The notes beneath the pieces are model-generated. The model was not told the origin of the DNA and made no database searches. It worked only from the letters and a program-made list of their open reading frames with translations. DNA of 64,000 nucleotides from positions 265,703 through 329,702 of the forward strand of contig NZ_BRZA01000003.1 in assembly GCF_026012395.1 (NCBI RefSeq), read 5' to 3'. Both the position numbers and the translations under genes were made by a program. Below are positions 27,239 through 36,696 of the stretch, in pieces (position 1 is the stretch's first letter; each line of letters starts with the position of its first letter). The DNA is from Lysinibacillus piscis (lineage in GTDB: Bacteria; Bacillota; Bacilli; Bacillales_A; Planococcaceae).

Positions 27239-27832
27239 TCAGTATTTCTTCTCCAGTAAGTTGATCAATTTTTCCTTTACATCCATCCATTCAGTATCAA
27301 CAATACTGTAAAATATATTGTCGTGAATAGTCCCATCTGCCTTAATCCTATGTTTACGAAATATACCTTCTTTTACTGCACCTATTCGTTCAACTGCTTT
27401 TTGAGACCGTACATTTTGTCTACTAATCGAAAATTGAACACGTAGTACCTTCAATTCTTCAAAACAATATTGAAGTAATAAAAATTTACATTCTGTGTTC
27501 ACCTTCGTTCTCCAAACTGATGGAGAAAGCCAAGTCCATCCTATTTCAACATTTCGATTTGCTATATCTATGTCACCAATACGAGTTGTCCCAATTACTT
27601 CACCTGACAATTTATCCTTTATTATAAAAGGTAATTACTTGCCATCATTTTTGCTTTGTACAGCTATCGATAAAATTTGTTCTATATCATCAAATGTTTT
27701 AACTTCCCTCCAAGTATATTTCCATACATCAGGACTTTTTATAGCTTCATATACTTGTTCCTTATATTTCATCTCAAGAGGAACAAGCGTGATTACATTC
27801 CCTTCTAATACTAAATTTGTATTAATTTTCAT
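27239..27832 (-). pseudogene. GNAT acetyltransferase (RimJ/RimL-like), interrupted by a stop codon
   Basis: The two pieces (65 codons starting MKINTNLVLEGN and about 123 codons starting MSGEVIGTTRIGD) are in the same frame, separated by one TAA at about 27644 and the linking residues LPFIIKDKL. Together they make a normal ~197-residue GNAT with QNVRSQKAVERIGAVKEG as the acetyl-CoA binding region. The simplest reading is a nonsense mutation in old cargo. Confidence 0.75.
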
Positions 27833-28397
27833 CGTAATTTATCTCCTTTAACTCATTAAATAGACTTTTCTTCATAATACTCTTCCATATCTCTTTATCT
27901 TGAAGAGTAACTACAAAATCTGTTGTCATAATGATAGATTCATTCGTTTTGGGATTCCTTGGATGAGTGATACCTAATTCTTCAGCGATTAACGAGGGTT
28001 CTTCAAGTAGCAGAAAGGGGTACTGTTCACGAATATCTACTATTATTAAAGCTCTAACTGAATCTGTAACACCAGCAACCATTTTTGTTGGTTTAATAGA
28101 ATGTTTAATACCTAATTTATCTGCAATGACAATTGTTTCTTCCAACGATAGTAAAGGAAATTGCTCTCGAATATTAAGAATGAAATCTGAATATTCAGTT
28201 AAATAAAAGTTGTTTCGTTCCAAATCTGATAAAAATTCATGTTGCCAATTAGTTTTAATCCCTTTCAAGTGAGTAGACCTTCCAAGTCAAGAAACATCTT
28301 GAATGTTTAACCATGGTTTATAGTCCACCCCTATTCCAGAGCCACGACCTTCTTTAATTCACTTTTCAATTTTAGATGTTCTTGCTCTTTTCAACAT
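27822..28397 (-). pseudogene. tnsA pseudogene of layer C with a duplicated segment
   Basis: From the ATG at 28397 the frame matches TnsA: MLKRARTSKIEK, a stop replacing Trp, IKEGRGSGIGVDYKPWLNIQDVS, another stop, then LKGIKTNWQHEFLSDLERN. Next DIREQFPLLSLEETIVIAD is followed by a second, divergent copy of that block (DIREQYPFLLLEEPSLIAE), then MTTDFVVTL, and the frame ends. The two versions suggest recombination between different tnsA copies. Confidence 0.75.
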
Positions 28398-28463
28398 AAA
28401 AAAACCCCTTTAGACAAATATAATCTAAGGGGTGTTTCATCGCAACTTTATTTCAAAGCTACA
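28398..28463 (-). repeat. Right end of layer C: leader hairpin and one TnsB-type site
   Basis: The hairpin CCCCTTTAGA...TCTAAGGGG (28405-28433) is followed by CAACTTTATTTCAAAGCT and the ACA terminus. The junction with layer D has only ATT (28464-28466) between ACA and TGT, so two bases of the duplication were probably lost. Confidence 0.65.
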
Positions 28464-28466
28464 ATT

Positions 28467-28618
28467 TGTATACAGATAATAAAGTTGTTTAATTTTAGCC
28501 TTAAAAATCCAATAATCACCTATCGATTAATTTGATAGGTAATTTTAAAGTTGTTTAAAACTATAATTATTCTGAATCTATCTACGAACCCACGAATAAA
28601 AAAGTCGTTTAATTTATA
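28467..28618 (+). repeat. Left end of layer D with three AAAGTTGTTTAA sites
   Basis: The end starts TGTATACAGATAATAAAG. The sites are AATAAAGTTGTTTAATTTT (28478-28496), TTTAAAGTTGTTTAAAACT (about 28543-28561) and AAAAAAGTCGTTTAATTTA (about 28598-28616). The last site overlaps the stop codon of the SIR2 gene. Confidence 0.75.
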
Positions 28619-30953
28619 TAGGTAATTTAACTATTTTATTAATCTCTTTTAAAGTTCTCTCAACATCCTTTTTATTTTTCTTTTGTTCATCAGGAAGTGA
28701 TACTAGCTGTTGATTTAAAATCTTTTTAGCTTTTTCTAAATAAGAAAAAGCAACTTCATCATTCACTTTTTTAAAGTATTCTATACTTTGCTTTCCGTAA
28801 GTAACTGCGTGGTAGGCCTTTCCTAATGAATCTTCTATGCAGCTCTCTAGAATAGACATACTTTCTCTAATCTGTTCTCTTACATCTGGGTATCTTATAT
28901 CCTTTCCAATATTAGATTTAAATAATATAGTTGCATAAACATTATGAATAGAAAAAACCCTCTTATAAGACATTCCCATTGCTTTATTAATATACTTAAA
29001 TGCTGACTCAAAATCATTTTTATCTCGAGCATAAATTGCTGCATGTTGATAAAGATACATATTAGGTTGCTTATCATAAACTATATTGTATAGCTTAATC
29101 CCATCTTCTAACTTCCAAAATCCTTTCTTTATCAATTCACTATCATAGGCATACTTTCTAAAAATATCGTATCGATATATATAACTATTAGGAACGTTTG
29201 TTGCTACTTTCATAATTACTTCTGATAAAGTTTCTTTATCAACTTCACCAATTATTTTATATGCATATATTGTAGATCTCAAAACATAATAGTCCTGATC
29301 TTGATGTAAAATTTCCTCATTTGATACGCCAATAATTTGATCTTTCAATGCCTGAATTAAAGAATATATTTCACTGTAATCTCCTGTATTAAAGTAGGCA
29401 ATTAACACATCCATAGATAAATAAGACTTAGCTCTTTGAAAATATGCTGCTAATACTAAAAGTTCTAATAATTTTTTGTTCGATTTTAAACTTTGTAACA
29501 TTTTTCGAACTCTAGTTACTACCTGCTCGTCGTGTTTTAAAGAACCATCTACTACTTCAAATATTGTTTTAGATTGTTCTAATACTTGAAACTTCTTTCT
29601 ACGATTTTTAATTGAAAAAGGAATACTATCCCATACTAATGACAAATCAGCATTTGAAATCTCTGTGATTTCGAAATATTCGATATTATATTTTTCGAAT
29701 CTTGAGTGGAGGGAATCATAATTATAAAACCTGTCGAATGCAATAATTTGTACTTTCTTTGATTGCATCAATAATTCTACACCCTCAAAAGAACTACAAA
29801 AATCATCTATAATTAAGATAGGTTTAGAATCTAATTCAACCTCATTAACAGATTTAATTATCCATTTAGCTTCCGCAAGGGTAGGAGGTTTTCTTAAAAA
29901 ATATGCTGGTTTATTAGAATTAATAAATCGGTATAATAACTGCATTCCTACAGTTGTTTTTCCTGAAAAAATCATACCGGTTACTACAATATGTTTATTT
30001 TTATAACATAAATTTTCTATTTCATATAAAAAAGAAAGCATTTTAATATCCGACTGAGTAATTTGATTCCAGGTCGGTTCAAACCCTTCAAAAAAATCTT
30101 CCACTTTTCTTACAGAGGTTGTATTAACCAACTTTTCAAATGAATACTCAGGCAAGATATTAACTAATTTAGTTCTTGAAGATTCTACTTCTACATCTTC
30201 TAGATATTCTAAAAAATCTTTAGTATCACCAATCAAAATTTTAAAACCCAACTTTTCATAGAATGGGGCACTAGATAATTCTTCTCTTCTAATAAGTACC
30301 CACATATTTGTACCATTTTCATTTTTACCAAGAATTTTCTTTAATGATCTCCATGCAAATAAATCTTTAAAACTATAACCTATGAAGATCGTTGGTACTT
30401 CTAATAATTGGCTGGTTAAAACAGTAAACCCAATATTTGAATCATTACCTGTATCAGCTAACTGAATAGTATCAAATATGTATTCACTTTGAGCATTTTC
30501 TACACTACCATGCACCGGAAAATAATTTATTGCCTGAGGTGATTTATTTATTGAATTAATATAAATATCATTTAAATATTGTTTACTATTTTCACTAACT
30601 ACTACCGAAGCAATATTGTCAATATTCGTAGTGTAAAAATGTTTAATATTAAGTTTATTTAGATTAAAATATATTGGATTTAGACTTTTCACTTTAAATG
30701 TTTTGGTAAGAAACTCTCTATATTCTTCAGGGTATTCACTTGAAATTAACATGCATACCATTGGTAAATCCATATCTTTGCTTAATGGTAAACTACTGAA
30801 TTCTTCAATCAATAAATCTTTTAATTCATCAGCTAAAGGTAATTTTTTTCCGAACTCATTCTCTGCATATATAGAGAAACCTGCACCTGTAAATAAATTA
30901 ATTGTACTTTTTAAATCCTCTTTAAATAAAGCATCATATTTAACTTCTAACAT
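28614..30953 (-). CDS. SIR2-domain STAND-like NTPase, probable antiphage effector
   Basis: The 779-residue protein has an N-terminal SIR2-like domain: GAGFS (23-27) for NAD binding, HFYTTNID with Asn110 and Asp112 (105-112), and VHGS with His148. A P-loop NTPase follows: Walker A GMIFSGKTT (326-334) and Walker B PILIIDD (378-384). The C-terminal half is helical and may hold TPR-like repeats. SIR2-STAND proteins are known antiphage systems in which phage sensing triggers NAD+ depletion. It is intact cargo of layer D beside a decayed tns operon; its stop codon lies in the innermost left-end TnsB site. Confidence 0.82.
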   Translation of the reverse strand: MLEVKYDALFKEDLKSTINLFTGAGFSIYAENEFGKKLPLADELKDLLIEEFSSLPLSKDMDLPMVCMLISSEYPEEYREFLTKTFKVKSLNPIYFNLNKLNIKHFYTTNIDNIASVVVSENSKQYLNDIYINSINKSPQAINYFPVHGSVENAQSEYIFDTIQLADTGNDSNIGFTVLTSQLLEVPTIFIGYSFKDLFAWRSLKKILGKNENGTNMWVLIRREELSSAPFYEKLGFKILIGDTKDFLEYLEDVEVESSRTKLVNILPEYSFEKLVNTTSVRKVEDFFEGFEPTWNQITQSDIKMLSFLYEIENLCYKNKHIVVTGMIFSGKTTVGMQLLYRFINSNKPAYFLRKPPTLAEAKWIIKSVNEVELDSKPILIIDDFCSSFEGVELLMQSKKVQIIAFDRFYNYDSLHSRFEKYNIEYFEITEISNADLSLVWDSIPFSIKNRRKKFQVLEQSKTIFEVVDGSLKHDEQVVTRVRKMLQSLKSNKKLLELLVLAAYFQRAKSYLSMDVLIAYFNTGDYSEIYSLIQALKDQIIGVSNEEILHQDQDYYVLRSTIYAYKIIGEVDKETLSEVIMKVATNVPNSYIYRYDIFRKYAYDSELIKKGFWKLEDGIKLYNIVYDKQPNMYLYQHAAIYARDKNDFESAFKYINKAMGMSYKRVFSIHNVYATILFKSNIGKDIRYPDVREQIRESMSILESCIEDSLGKAYHAVTYGKQSIEYFKKVNDEVAFSYLEKAKKILNQQLVSLPDEQKKNKKDVERTLKEINKIVKLPI

Positions 30954-30974
30954 ATTTTATCTCCTTTCAGATAA

Positions 30975-32536
30975 CTAATTATAGATAACCTTAATTCTTC
31001 TAGCCCAATCGATACTATTATTTTCCTGCTTAATTCGTACATGATCATATTTTTTTAACTTTTTACTATCCCAAGTGTCCGAACTATATATCAATCCTTT
31101 TAAAATTTCTTGGATAATAAATTCTGCTCTAGCTTCAGGTAATTTTTTAATCATTAGCGTTAGTAATGATTTGTTATCTGGTTTTGCAACTTCTATAAGA
31201 TATGCAGATAATCCCGTATTTCTATCTTTAAATTTAGCAATTACAGCTACTCGTCTTGTATTAGATGTGATATAAGAAAATTTACGTCCTTTCGGTAGAT
31301 AAACAAAGTTTAATGAAATTAAATACTGCCTGTAATCCATATAGAATGCTCGAATCATTTTTATAAAATCCTCTAACCCTTGTCCTCTAATATCCTTTGT
31401 GACATCTAATAATTTTAAATCAATAGGTTGGATTGTTCCTCCATAAACCAATTCATCAAGCCCTACTATTTGTTGCTGTTGCTTTTGAATGCCACCACCT
31501 TGACCTTGATTAGAAATATAAATATCACCTTTGTTTACATCTTAAATATCGCCAAATACTCTATATACATTTGCAGGATTTCCAAAATCAAATTGTGTAC
31601 CTAATATATCTTCTATTGGTTGATGGGTATCCTGCTTTGAACGTTCAGTGGGATTATCATTTAAGATATTCTCAAAACCACTTTGTTGATGTAATTTTCT
31701 ATATTTCCGCTTACCTTGTGCATCAATCCTTTTCTTAAATGACTTATGTTTAACTTCTATATCACTGAAGGTAATTCCTTCTAAATTTGAACCTAACCAT
31801 TGCAAAATCAAAAACTTGTTACCATTTTGGATTCCCCGAAAATGAATTTGAGTGTCGATACTGCTAGGGAGCTGAACTTCTAATTTAAAAAACTCCCCAT
31901 TGTTCATCTTAGCTTTAATTTTTGTATAAATGGATTCTAAACGAGGCTTTTATCTCTGGACTAAAATATAGCCATGCAAAATACCGTAAAAGTTATCATC
32001 GTTCACAATCCCATGTGGAATATCATCTGCAAGTTCTAAATATGCTTTATAGTTATTGAAGCAGGATTTTTTCACCAAAAACTCTAATATATTAGGTTGC
32101 ACCATTGCATTCTTCACTACTTTATTAACTGCAAATACCGCACGAATAAATTCAAATTGTAGAAGGTAATATTTGTTACCTTTCACCGTAAATTCAAAAA
32201 CATTTTGAAACATCAACTCAGGCATCTTATGCAAGTAATAACCAAACGCCGTACAAGCATCTAAGGACCTCACAACTTTATATTGATCCAACTGAGGTGT
32301 ATATTAATGTCATAAATAATACCGGTAGTCTTAGCATCCATTAGTTGACCATCTTTATAAAATGCACCTACTCGTAACAACTATAATGCTGCAATCGGAA
32401 AGTCTAACATTTCAAGTTGACTATCTACTTCAAAAGCGGCCCTAATTCTCCACTGTTTATCTTTAATTTCAACATTACCAATCCATTTCAAAACTACTTC
32501 TTTATCCTTACCAAAAGTCCATGGTCTTAATTTCTT
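30975..32536 (-). pseudogene. tnsE: tnsE pseudogene of layer D
   Basis: Pieces in order match the intact TnsE at 43140. The N-terminus near 32530 reads LRPWTFGKDKEVVLKWIG against the intact KNWPFKNGEKAQLIWI and contains a TAG. A second piece (31950-32291) contains KYYLLQFEFIRAVFAVNK, and a third lies at 31542-31907. A C-terminal piece (30975-31451) has LEDFIKMIRAFYMDYRQYLI and YLPKGRKFSYI, matching LGEFIKVMRVLQDFPEVQSI in TnsE. Several stops and frameshifts separate the pieces. Confidence 0.75.
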
Positions 32537-33932
32537 TTTGCATTTCCCCTTGCTGATAAAGTTTTATTTCATTTTCTAAAGCTAATTCTACAACATAGCT
32601 TACTTTCTCTCTTAGCCCTGCTAATCTGCGAACTTTCCATGTTGTTACATTGTTTCCATCTTCCATGTAAAGCTTTCTACAAGCCCATTTAATACGACGA
32701 ATTTGAAATTGCTCGCATGTTTCTAAATGTTTATCGAAATAAGTCTTTGTTTGTGGGAGCTTATCTAATAGTTTTTCAAGTAGTGATAGTTGACCGATTT
32801 CCTTTGCCACTCTACTTTTATTGACGTATACGAACTTTTCAATCGCATATAATTTTTGAATCGTGTTCTTTACCGAATGAAGGGTTTCTAAGTCCCTCTT
32901 ACCCCAATCCACTCAGTTATTGACTGTAATTTTTTCTTTCATTCTAGGAGGGTTTTCTGTTAACCAACTAAGGTTATTACGATAATGCCAAGCATATAAA
33001 GCTGAATTGATTTCTCTTAATTGCGTAACGGTAAAATCAGAATATGTTTCTATCAACTTGAGCCACTCAGCTTCTTTTTGAATGCGTAAATCCATCGGAA
33101 GCTCAACTTTATTTGAAGATTTACCTTTTAAATTAGACATATATTTTTGCACCGTTGCATAATCACAATCTAAAACTTGTACAATACAATACGGGCTTAA
33201 TTCACTAGTTGCTAACTGCATTAACTTAGCCTGCCACACTGAACCAAAATTCTTTATTCTTCCCACTTTAAACGAATCTGCTTTATCTTCATCTGGACCG
33301 CATCTTGAATAAACAAATTTACATTCGCAACTAAATGTACCAACAGGTTTTCTAGTATCCGTACAAGTCGTTATAGTAACGTTTGATATAATACGCTGTT
33401 TATAATGATCCGCCGCTGGGTTTAAACAATAATAAGGTGCCTGTCCAAACGGCTCATATTTCTTACCTATAAAATTCCCTAGATCTTTAAATGAAACGTT
33501 CAAAAACTGTAGTAACAATAGATGCTGCACCGGATGAAATGCCTTACGGTGTTTTCTAACAATGCTTCTTAGCCATGACGTACCAGAATGTTCATCAGAA
33601 TTGCAATCCATTAATGTTAAAAATTCTTCTCCATAGTAGTGTTTGAACTGCTGCGTAAAATATTGCTGATGCACTTTCCCAAAATGATATAAAATATTAT
33701 CTTGCGTATCATTATTTGCGTTTTTTAATGCTTCAAAACTCAATTTATCAATGGCTCGACAAATAAAGTTTAGTCTTTGTAAAAGACTATCAAATTGGTT
33801 AATTAACTTACTATATCCTATATTTTCTTCTAAATTTAATACTGTGGTCCAAACATTTTGAAAATTGATAAATACTTTTTTAAACCTAAAGAGATAATAA
33901 TATCCTTCATTTATCTCGGTACCATATAACAA
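32508..33932 (-). pseudogene. tnsD: tnsD (TniQ family) pseudogene of layer D, N-terminus lost and internal stop
   Basis: Two in-frame pieces (339 codons ending KITVNN and 134 starting DWGKRD) are separated by one TGA at about 32910. They match the middle and end of TnsD at 44662: FHPVQHLLLLQFLNVSFKDL, then YCLNPAADHYKQRIISNV, then RPVGTFSC-like VGTFSCECKFVYSR. The first ~180 residues, including the zinc-binding Cys-Cys...Cys-His motif of the TniQ domain, are missing. Confidence 0.8.
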
Positions 33933-34444
33933 TATTCATTATTAACCAATATAATTCTGATCAATTTAAACGCATCATTAAAGTTTAATTCCTTACCACT
34001 TTTAAATTTACTTTTCAAAATATCGTCAGATTCACTTACAATAAAAAAGTCAAATTGATCCGAATCTGCTGCATATAAATCTTTCAATAAAATTTTGCTC
34101 TTCATAATTACTGGACTATCTAACTCATATTGCTTCTTATGTGCACGTATTAGGGTTGAAATATAAGAATCGCCCCCCATAAATATAGTAATGGAAGTTA
34201 AAAATTGATTTCTATCTTCTGCAAACCTCGTTAAAAATTGAATTGGTTTAATTTTATCTTCTTCAAACTTTTTATTAACTCGTTCATCTTGTGTAGGAGT
34301 AAAATTGACCTGTAAAAATTCAAATTGGCTTAACAATATTAATTTATCCAAATTAATGGCATTATTTGAACTTATAAATGAATCTGTATGAACTAATATT
34401 CTTAATAAAGGTGTTTCGTGACGTTCTCGTTCAAAAGGATTAAT
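33911..34444 (-). CDS. Unrecognised protein in the tnsC-tnsD slot of layer D, start uncertain
   Basis: The open frame ends at VNNEYCYMVPR and is open upstream to about 34444 (INPFERERHETPLLRILVHTD). Without an ATG/GTG/TTG near AGGAGGAG, it would start at a rare ATT or at an internal TTG (34351). I recognise no family. It lies exactly where layer E has its HEPN-like gene, between tnsC and tnsD, but the two sequences show no visible similarity. It may be truncated at its 3' end by the deletion that removed the tnsD 5' part. Confidence 0.45.
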   Translation of the reverse strand: MNPFERERHETPLLRILVHTDSFISSNNAINLDKLILLSQFEFLQVNFTPTQDERVNKKFEEDKIKPIQFLTRFAEDRNQFLTSITIFMGGDSYISTLIRAHKKQYELDSPVIMKSKILLKDLYAADSDQFDFFIVSESDDILKSKFKSGKELNFNDAFKLIRIILVNNEYCYMVPR

Positions 34445-34461
34445 ATTTCTCCTAGCTCCTC

Positions 34462-34592
34462 CTACATTGCAAATTCATCCAAAGGCCATTTGATATATCC
34501 TGCTTCCTTCAATAATTCATAATTCGACTATTTCTTTTTCTTTGCTTGTTCTACGATTTTTAACAATGTACCCGTGCGTTCTTTAGATGCTT
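34462..34592 (-). pseudogene. tnsC: tnsC 3' tail of layer D
   Basis: Read on the minus strand, NYELLKEAGYIKWPLDEFAM and a TAG stop (34464-34462) resemble the C-terminus of the intact TnsC (PYTLFEENGYVKNGLNEF). An in-frame stop precedes this stretch. The rest of tnsC, including the AAA+ ATPase domain, is deleted. Confidence 0.6.
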
Positions 34593-34811
34593 TTAGTTTC
34601 GGTTTGCTAAACTAATTGCTGATTTCATTTCACCAATAACTATCAAATCGCTTATTTCAGATACCAACTTTTTTTCAGGAAAAGCTTTAGCATTATTAAG
34701 CTCTAAAATGTACATAATGACATTGCCTGAATCAATCCAAAGAATTCTATATGTTTTTTCTTGTTGGCAGGCCTGTAAAATTTCATTAACATAAAAATTC
34801 ATTAAGCCCAC
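34593..34811 (-). pseudogene. tnsB: tnsB 5' stub of layer D
   Basis: The 72 codons (MGLMNFYVNEILQACQQEK..., then PEKKLVSEISDLIVIGE) correspond to the first ~65 residues of TnsB at 51740 (MIYINQVLQFIKDSLRI, then PKKELYSSLVTDI). The DNA-binding and DDE domains are deleted; the break joins directly to the tnsC tail. Its start overlaps the tnsA stop by 10 bases, as expected for the original operon. Confidence 0.72.
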
Positions 34812-35611
34812 CTCTTTTTAGAGTCAGATAAAGTCGTGACTATTACATTTGAAACATCTTCATTTAAGTTTATTTTTTCATGCATATTCACTTTTAATAA
34901 TTTCTTTACTAAAGCATACTTATATAAGCTAATACCTGTTCCTATCTCAAAATTATATTTCATATCAAACGCTTGTAAGTTTACAAGGATAGAATCAGTA
35001 AAACTATTCCAGTCCTCCATTAATAAATCAATTATCTCAGCGTCATTAACAAAATAAGCATCACGTAATAACTTTAAATTACTGATGAAAGTTGCAGGTA
35101 ATTCTTTCTCAGTCACAATCGCCCAATCAATGCCTTGTTGCTCCCAATAATACTTCTCTATTTCGAATTTTCCGATAACTCTTTCGTCATTAAGGTCTTT
35201 TTCAAATTTCAGAGTCCGTGCTTTATAAACAATTGAAGTGCCTTCTCGCATAGTTAAGAAGCAATCCGTAGTCATCACAATAGGGGTGTTTGTTTTATTA
35301 TCAGTCGGATGCATAATACCTAGATTCTCAGCTATTTTTAACGTTAGCTCTCGTTCTAAGGGAAACTGTTCACGAATATCAATTACATTTTCTGCCCAAT
35401 CGCAAAAGCAATGATAATTAAATTCTAAATCCGAAAGTAAATGGTGTTGACGCGTTGTTTTCCATCCAATGAAACGATGCACTCGACCACTAGAAGGTAC
35501 ATCTTGAATTGTTAACCAAGGCCTGTAAAGAGCAAGTTCACCTTGCCCTCTACCTTCCTTGATATACCGAGAGATTTTTGCTTCAGTCCAACCGGTTTGA
35601 CGTTTTGGCAT
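34802..35611 (-). CDS. tnsA: TnsA endonuclease of layer D, intact but orphaned
   Basis: The 269-residue protein aligns throughout with the TnsA at 51737. The catalytic residues expected for TnsA are present: Glu63 (SDLEFNYH), Asp116 (MTTDCF) and Lys135 (ARTLKFEK). TnsA cuts the 5' strands at the transposon ends and needs TnsB and TnsC, both lost here. It follows the PD-(D/E)XK-like gene by 11 bases and is probably cotranscribed with it. Its retention could be recent-decay chance or use in trans. Confidence 0.87.
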   Translation of the reverse strand: MPKRQTGWTEAKISRYIKEGRGQGELALYRPWLTIQDVPSSGRVHRFIGWKTTRQHHLLSDLEFNYHCFCDWAENVIDIREQFPLERELTLKIAENLGIMHPTDNKTNTPIVMTTDCFLTMREGTSIVYKARTLKFEKDLNDERVIGKFEIEKYYWEQQGIDWAIVTEKELPATFISNLKLLRDAYFVNDAEIIDLLMEDWNSFTDSILVNLQAFDMKYNFEIGTGISLYKYALVKKLLKVNMHEKINLNEDVSNVIVTTLSDSKKRWA

Positions 35612-35622
35612 TAAATCACTCC

Positions 35623-36630
35623 CTAATTTTTCTCAATAACAATTATTCCATCTATTCCAATTGAAAACTTATCATTATCAGGTATCTTATTTATTAATTT
35701 ATCTAATTCATCCAAACTATCATTTACCTCTTGATGTAGATTGCTTAATATTGCTTCTGTCAAATTTTCTACTTTTGTATAAGGTTTTAATATTTCATAA
35801 ATATTTTCCATTATACCTATAGAACAATTGAAAGAATCTAAATCAATCATTTTAAATTTGACACCAGAAATATTGTTTATTTCAATTGATTTGGCTTTCT
35901 CATTATTTATAAATTTAACTAGATGAGCATAATGTTTATACACCATCTCATCTCCATTTATATCTAAAATTTTTTGTTCTTCATTTTTAGGATCAATAAC
36001 ATGTTGCATTATTTCACCATTTATATTTGGATGCGTAGCTACAATTAATTTATTTAAATTAAAACTAGCTTGGTCATATGTTGTCGTGTGCCCACCTAAA
36101 TTATAGTGAATCTGAAGTATCGCATTAAGCTGTATTTCGGCTTTATTGACATAAGAGTTACTAAAATATTCACTACATTTCGTTGACCCCTTAGCTTCTA
36201 CTAAATACGATTGACCAGTGATATAATCTAATCCCCATAGATCTGGATTTTTCAAATCTCCCGGTGAAGATGTTACGGTTATATTGTCACTTTTCAAATG
36301 CATTAAATGTCTTACATTATACATTTTTTGCATTTGAATTTGAGCAAAGACCATCCCTATAAAGTAGGCGACTGTTACTTTTTCACTTGTTTCTAAATCA
36401 GATACGTTTTTTATAGTAAATGGTGAACTTGTATTTATAAAAGCAAGCATAGTAGCAATTTTCCACTCTAATACTTCCCTAGTAATATTGAGATGAGCTT
36501 TGGGTGCCAAACCTGCTGTAATTGCACCTCTTATTAATGTAAGTTTATTGGCATAAAAAACTTGGCTTGAACTAGTAATTCTATCTTTATAATCGCTTAC
36601 ACTAGCGTAATTGCTAAATTGAATACTCAT
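35623..36630 (-). CDS. Putative PD-(D/E)XK nuclease-like protein between tnsA and the right end
   Basis: I do not recognise the family of this 335-residue protein. Residues 129-147 read PDLWGLDYITGQSYLVEAK, which fits the PD-(D/E)XK core (Asp130, Glu145-Ala-Lys147), followed by a helix with Glu165 and Gln167. The gene occupies an unusual place: cargo normally lies toward the left end, but this is the first gene inside the right end, ahead of tnsA. AGGGAGG precedes its ATG and a strong terminator-like hairpin lies just upstream. It could be a host-defence nuclease or an added transposition factor. Confidence 0.6.
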   Translation of the reverse strand: MSIQFSNYASVSDYKDRITSSSQVFYANKLTLIRGAITAGLAPKAHLNITREVLEWKIATMLAFINTSSPFTIKNVSDLETSEKVTVAYFIGMVFAQIQMQKMYNVRHLMHLKSDNITVTSSPGDLKNPDLWGLDYITGQSYLVEAKGSTKCSEYFSNSYVNKAEIQLNAILQIHYNLGGHTTTYDQASFNLNKLIVATHPNINGEIMQHVIDPKNEEQKILDINGDEMVYKHYAHLVKFINNEKAKSIEINNISGVKFKMIDLDSFNCSIGIMENIYEILKPYTKVENLTEAILSNLHQEVNDSLDELDKLINKIPDNDKFSIGIDGIIVIEKN

Positions 36631-36649
36631 GTTTAACCTCCCTGAAGAA

Positions 36650-36696
36650 CAAAAAAAACATCCGTTCGCTTATTTTAATTATAAGCGAGCGGATGT
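36650..36696 (-). terminator. Terminator-like hairpin at the right end of layer D
   Basis: On the minus strand, ACATCCGCTCGCTTAT-N7-ATAAGCGAACGGATGT is followed by a run of eight T. It stands between the right end and the first gene, so it would stop transcription entering from the former glmS side. It is the positional equivalent of the CCCCTTT/AAAGGGG hairpins of the other layers but has an unrelated sequence. Confidence 0.8.

Larger units (their letters stand above)
27122..28463 (+). mobile_element. Layer C: decayed Tn7-like element (about 1.3 kb)
   Basis: It runs from TGT (27122), with the one clear TnsB-type site AATAAAGTTTGATCA, to ACA (28461-28463). It holds a broken acetyltransferase gene and a broken, rearranged tnsA. 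The inner two left-end sites seem deleted. Confidence 0.7.

Noticed and set aside
22096..28463. Repeated CCCCTTT...AAAGGGG hairpins as a CRISPR array
   Set aside because: The copies are kilobases apart, sit at transposon right ends before tnsA, and have no regular spacers or cas genes.
30703..30978. Plus-strand open frame opposite the SIR2 gene start
   Set aside because: It is antisense to conserved SIR2 motifs and has no independent support.
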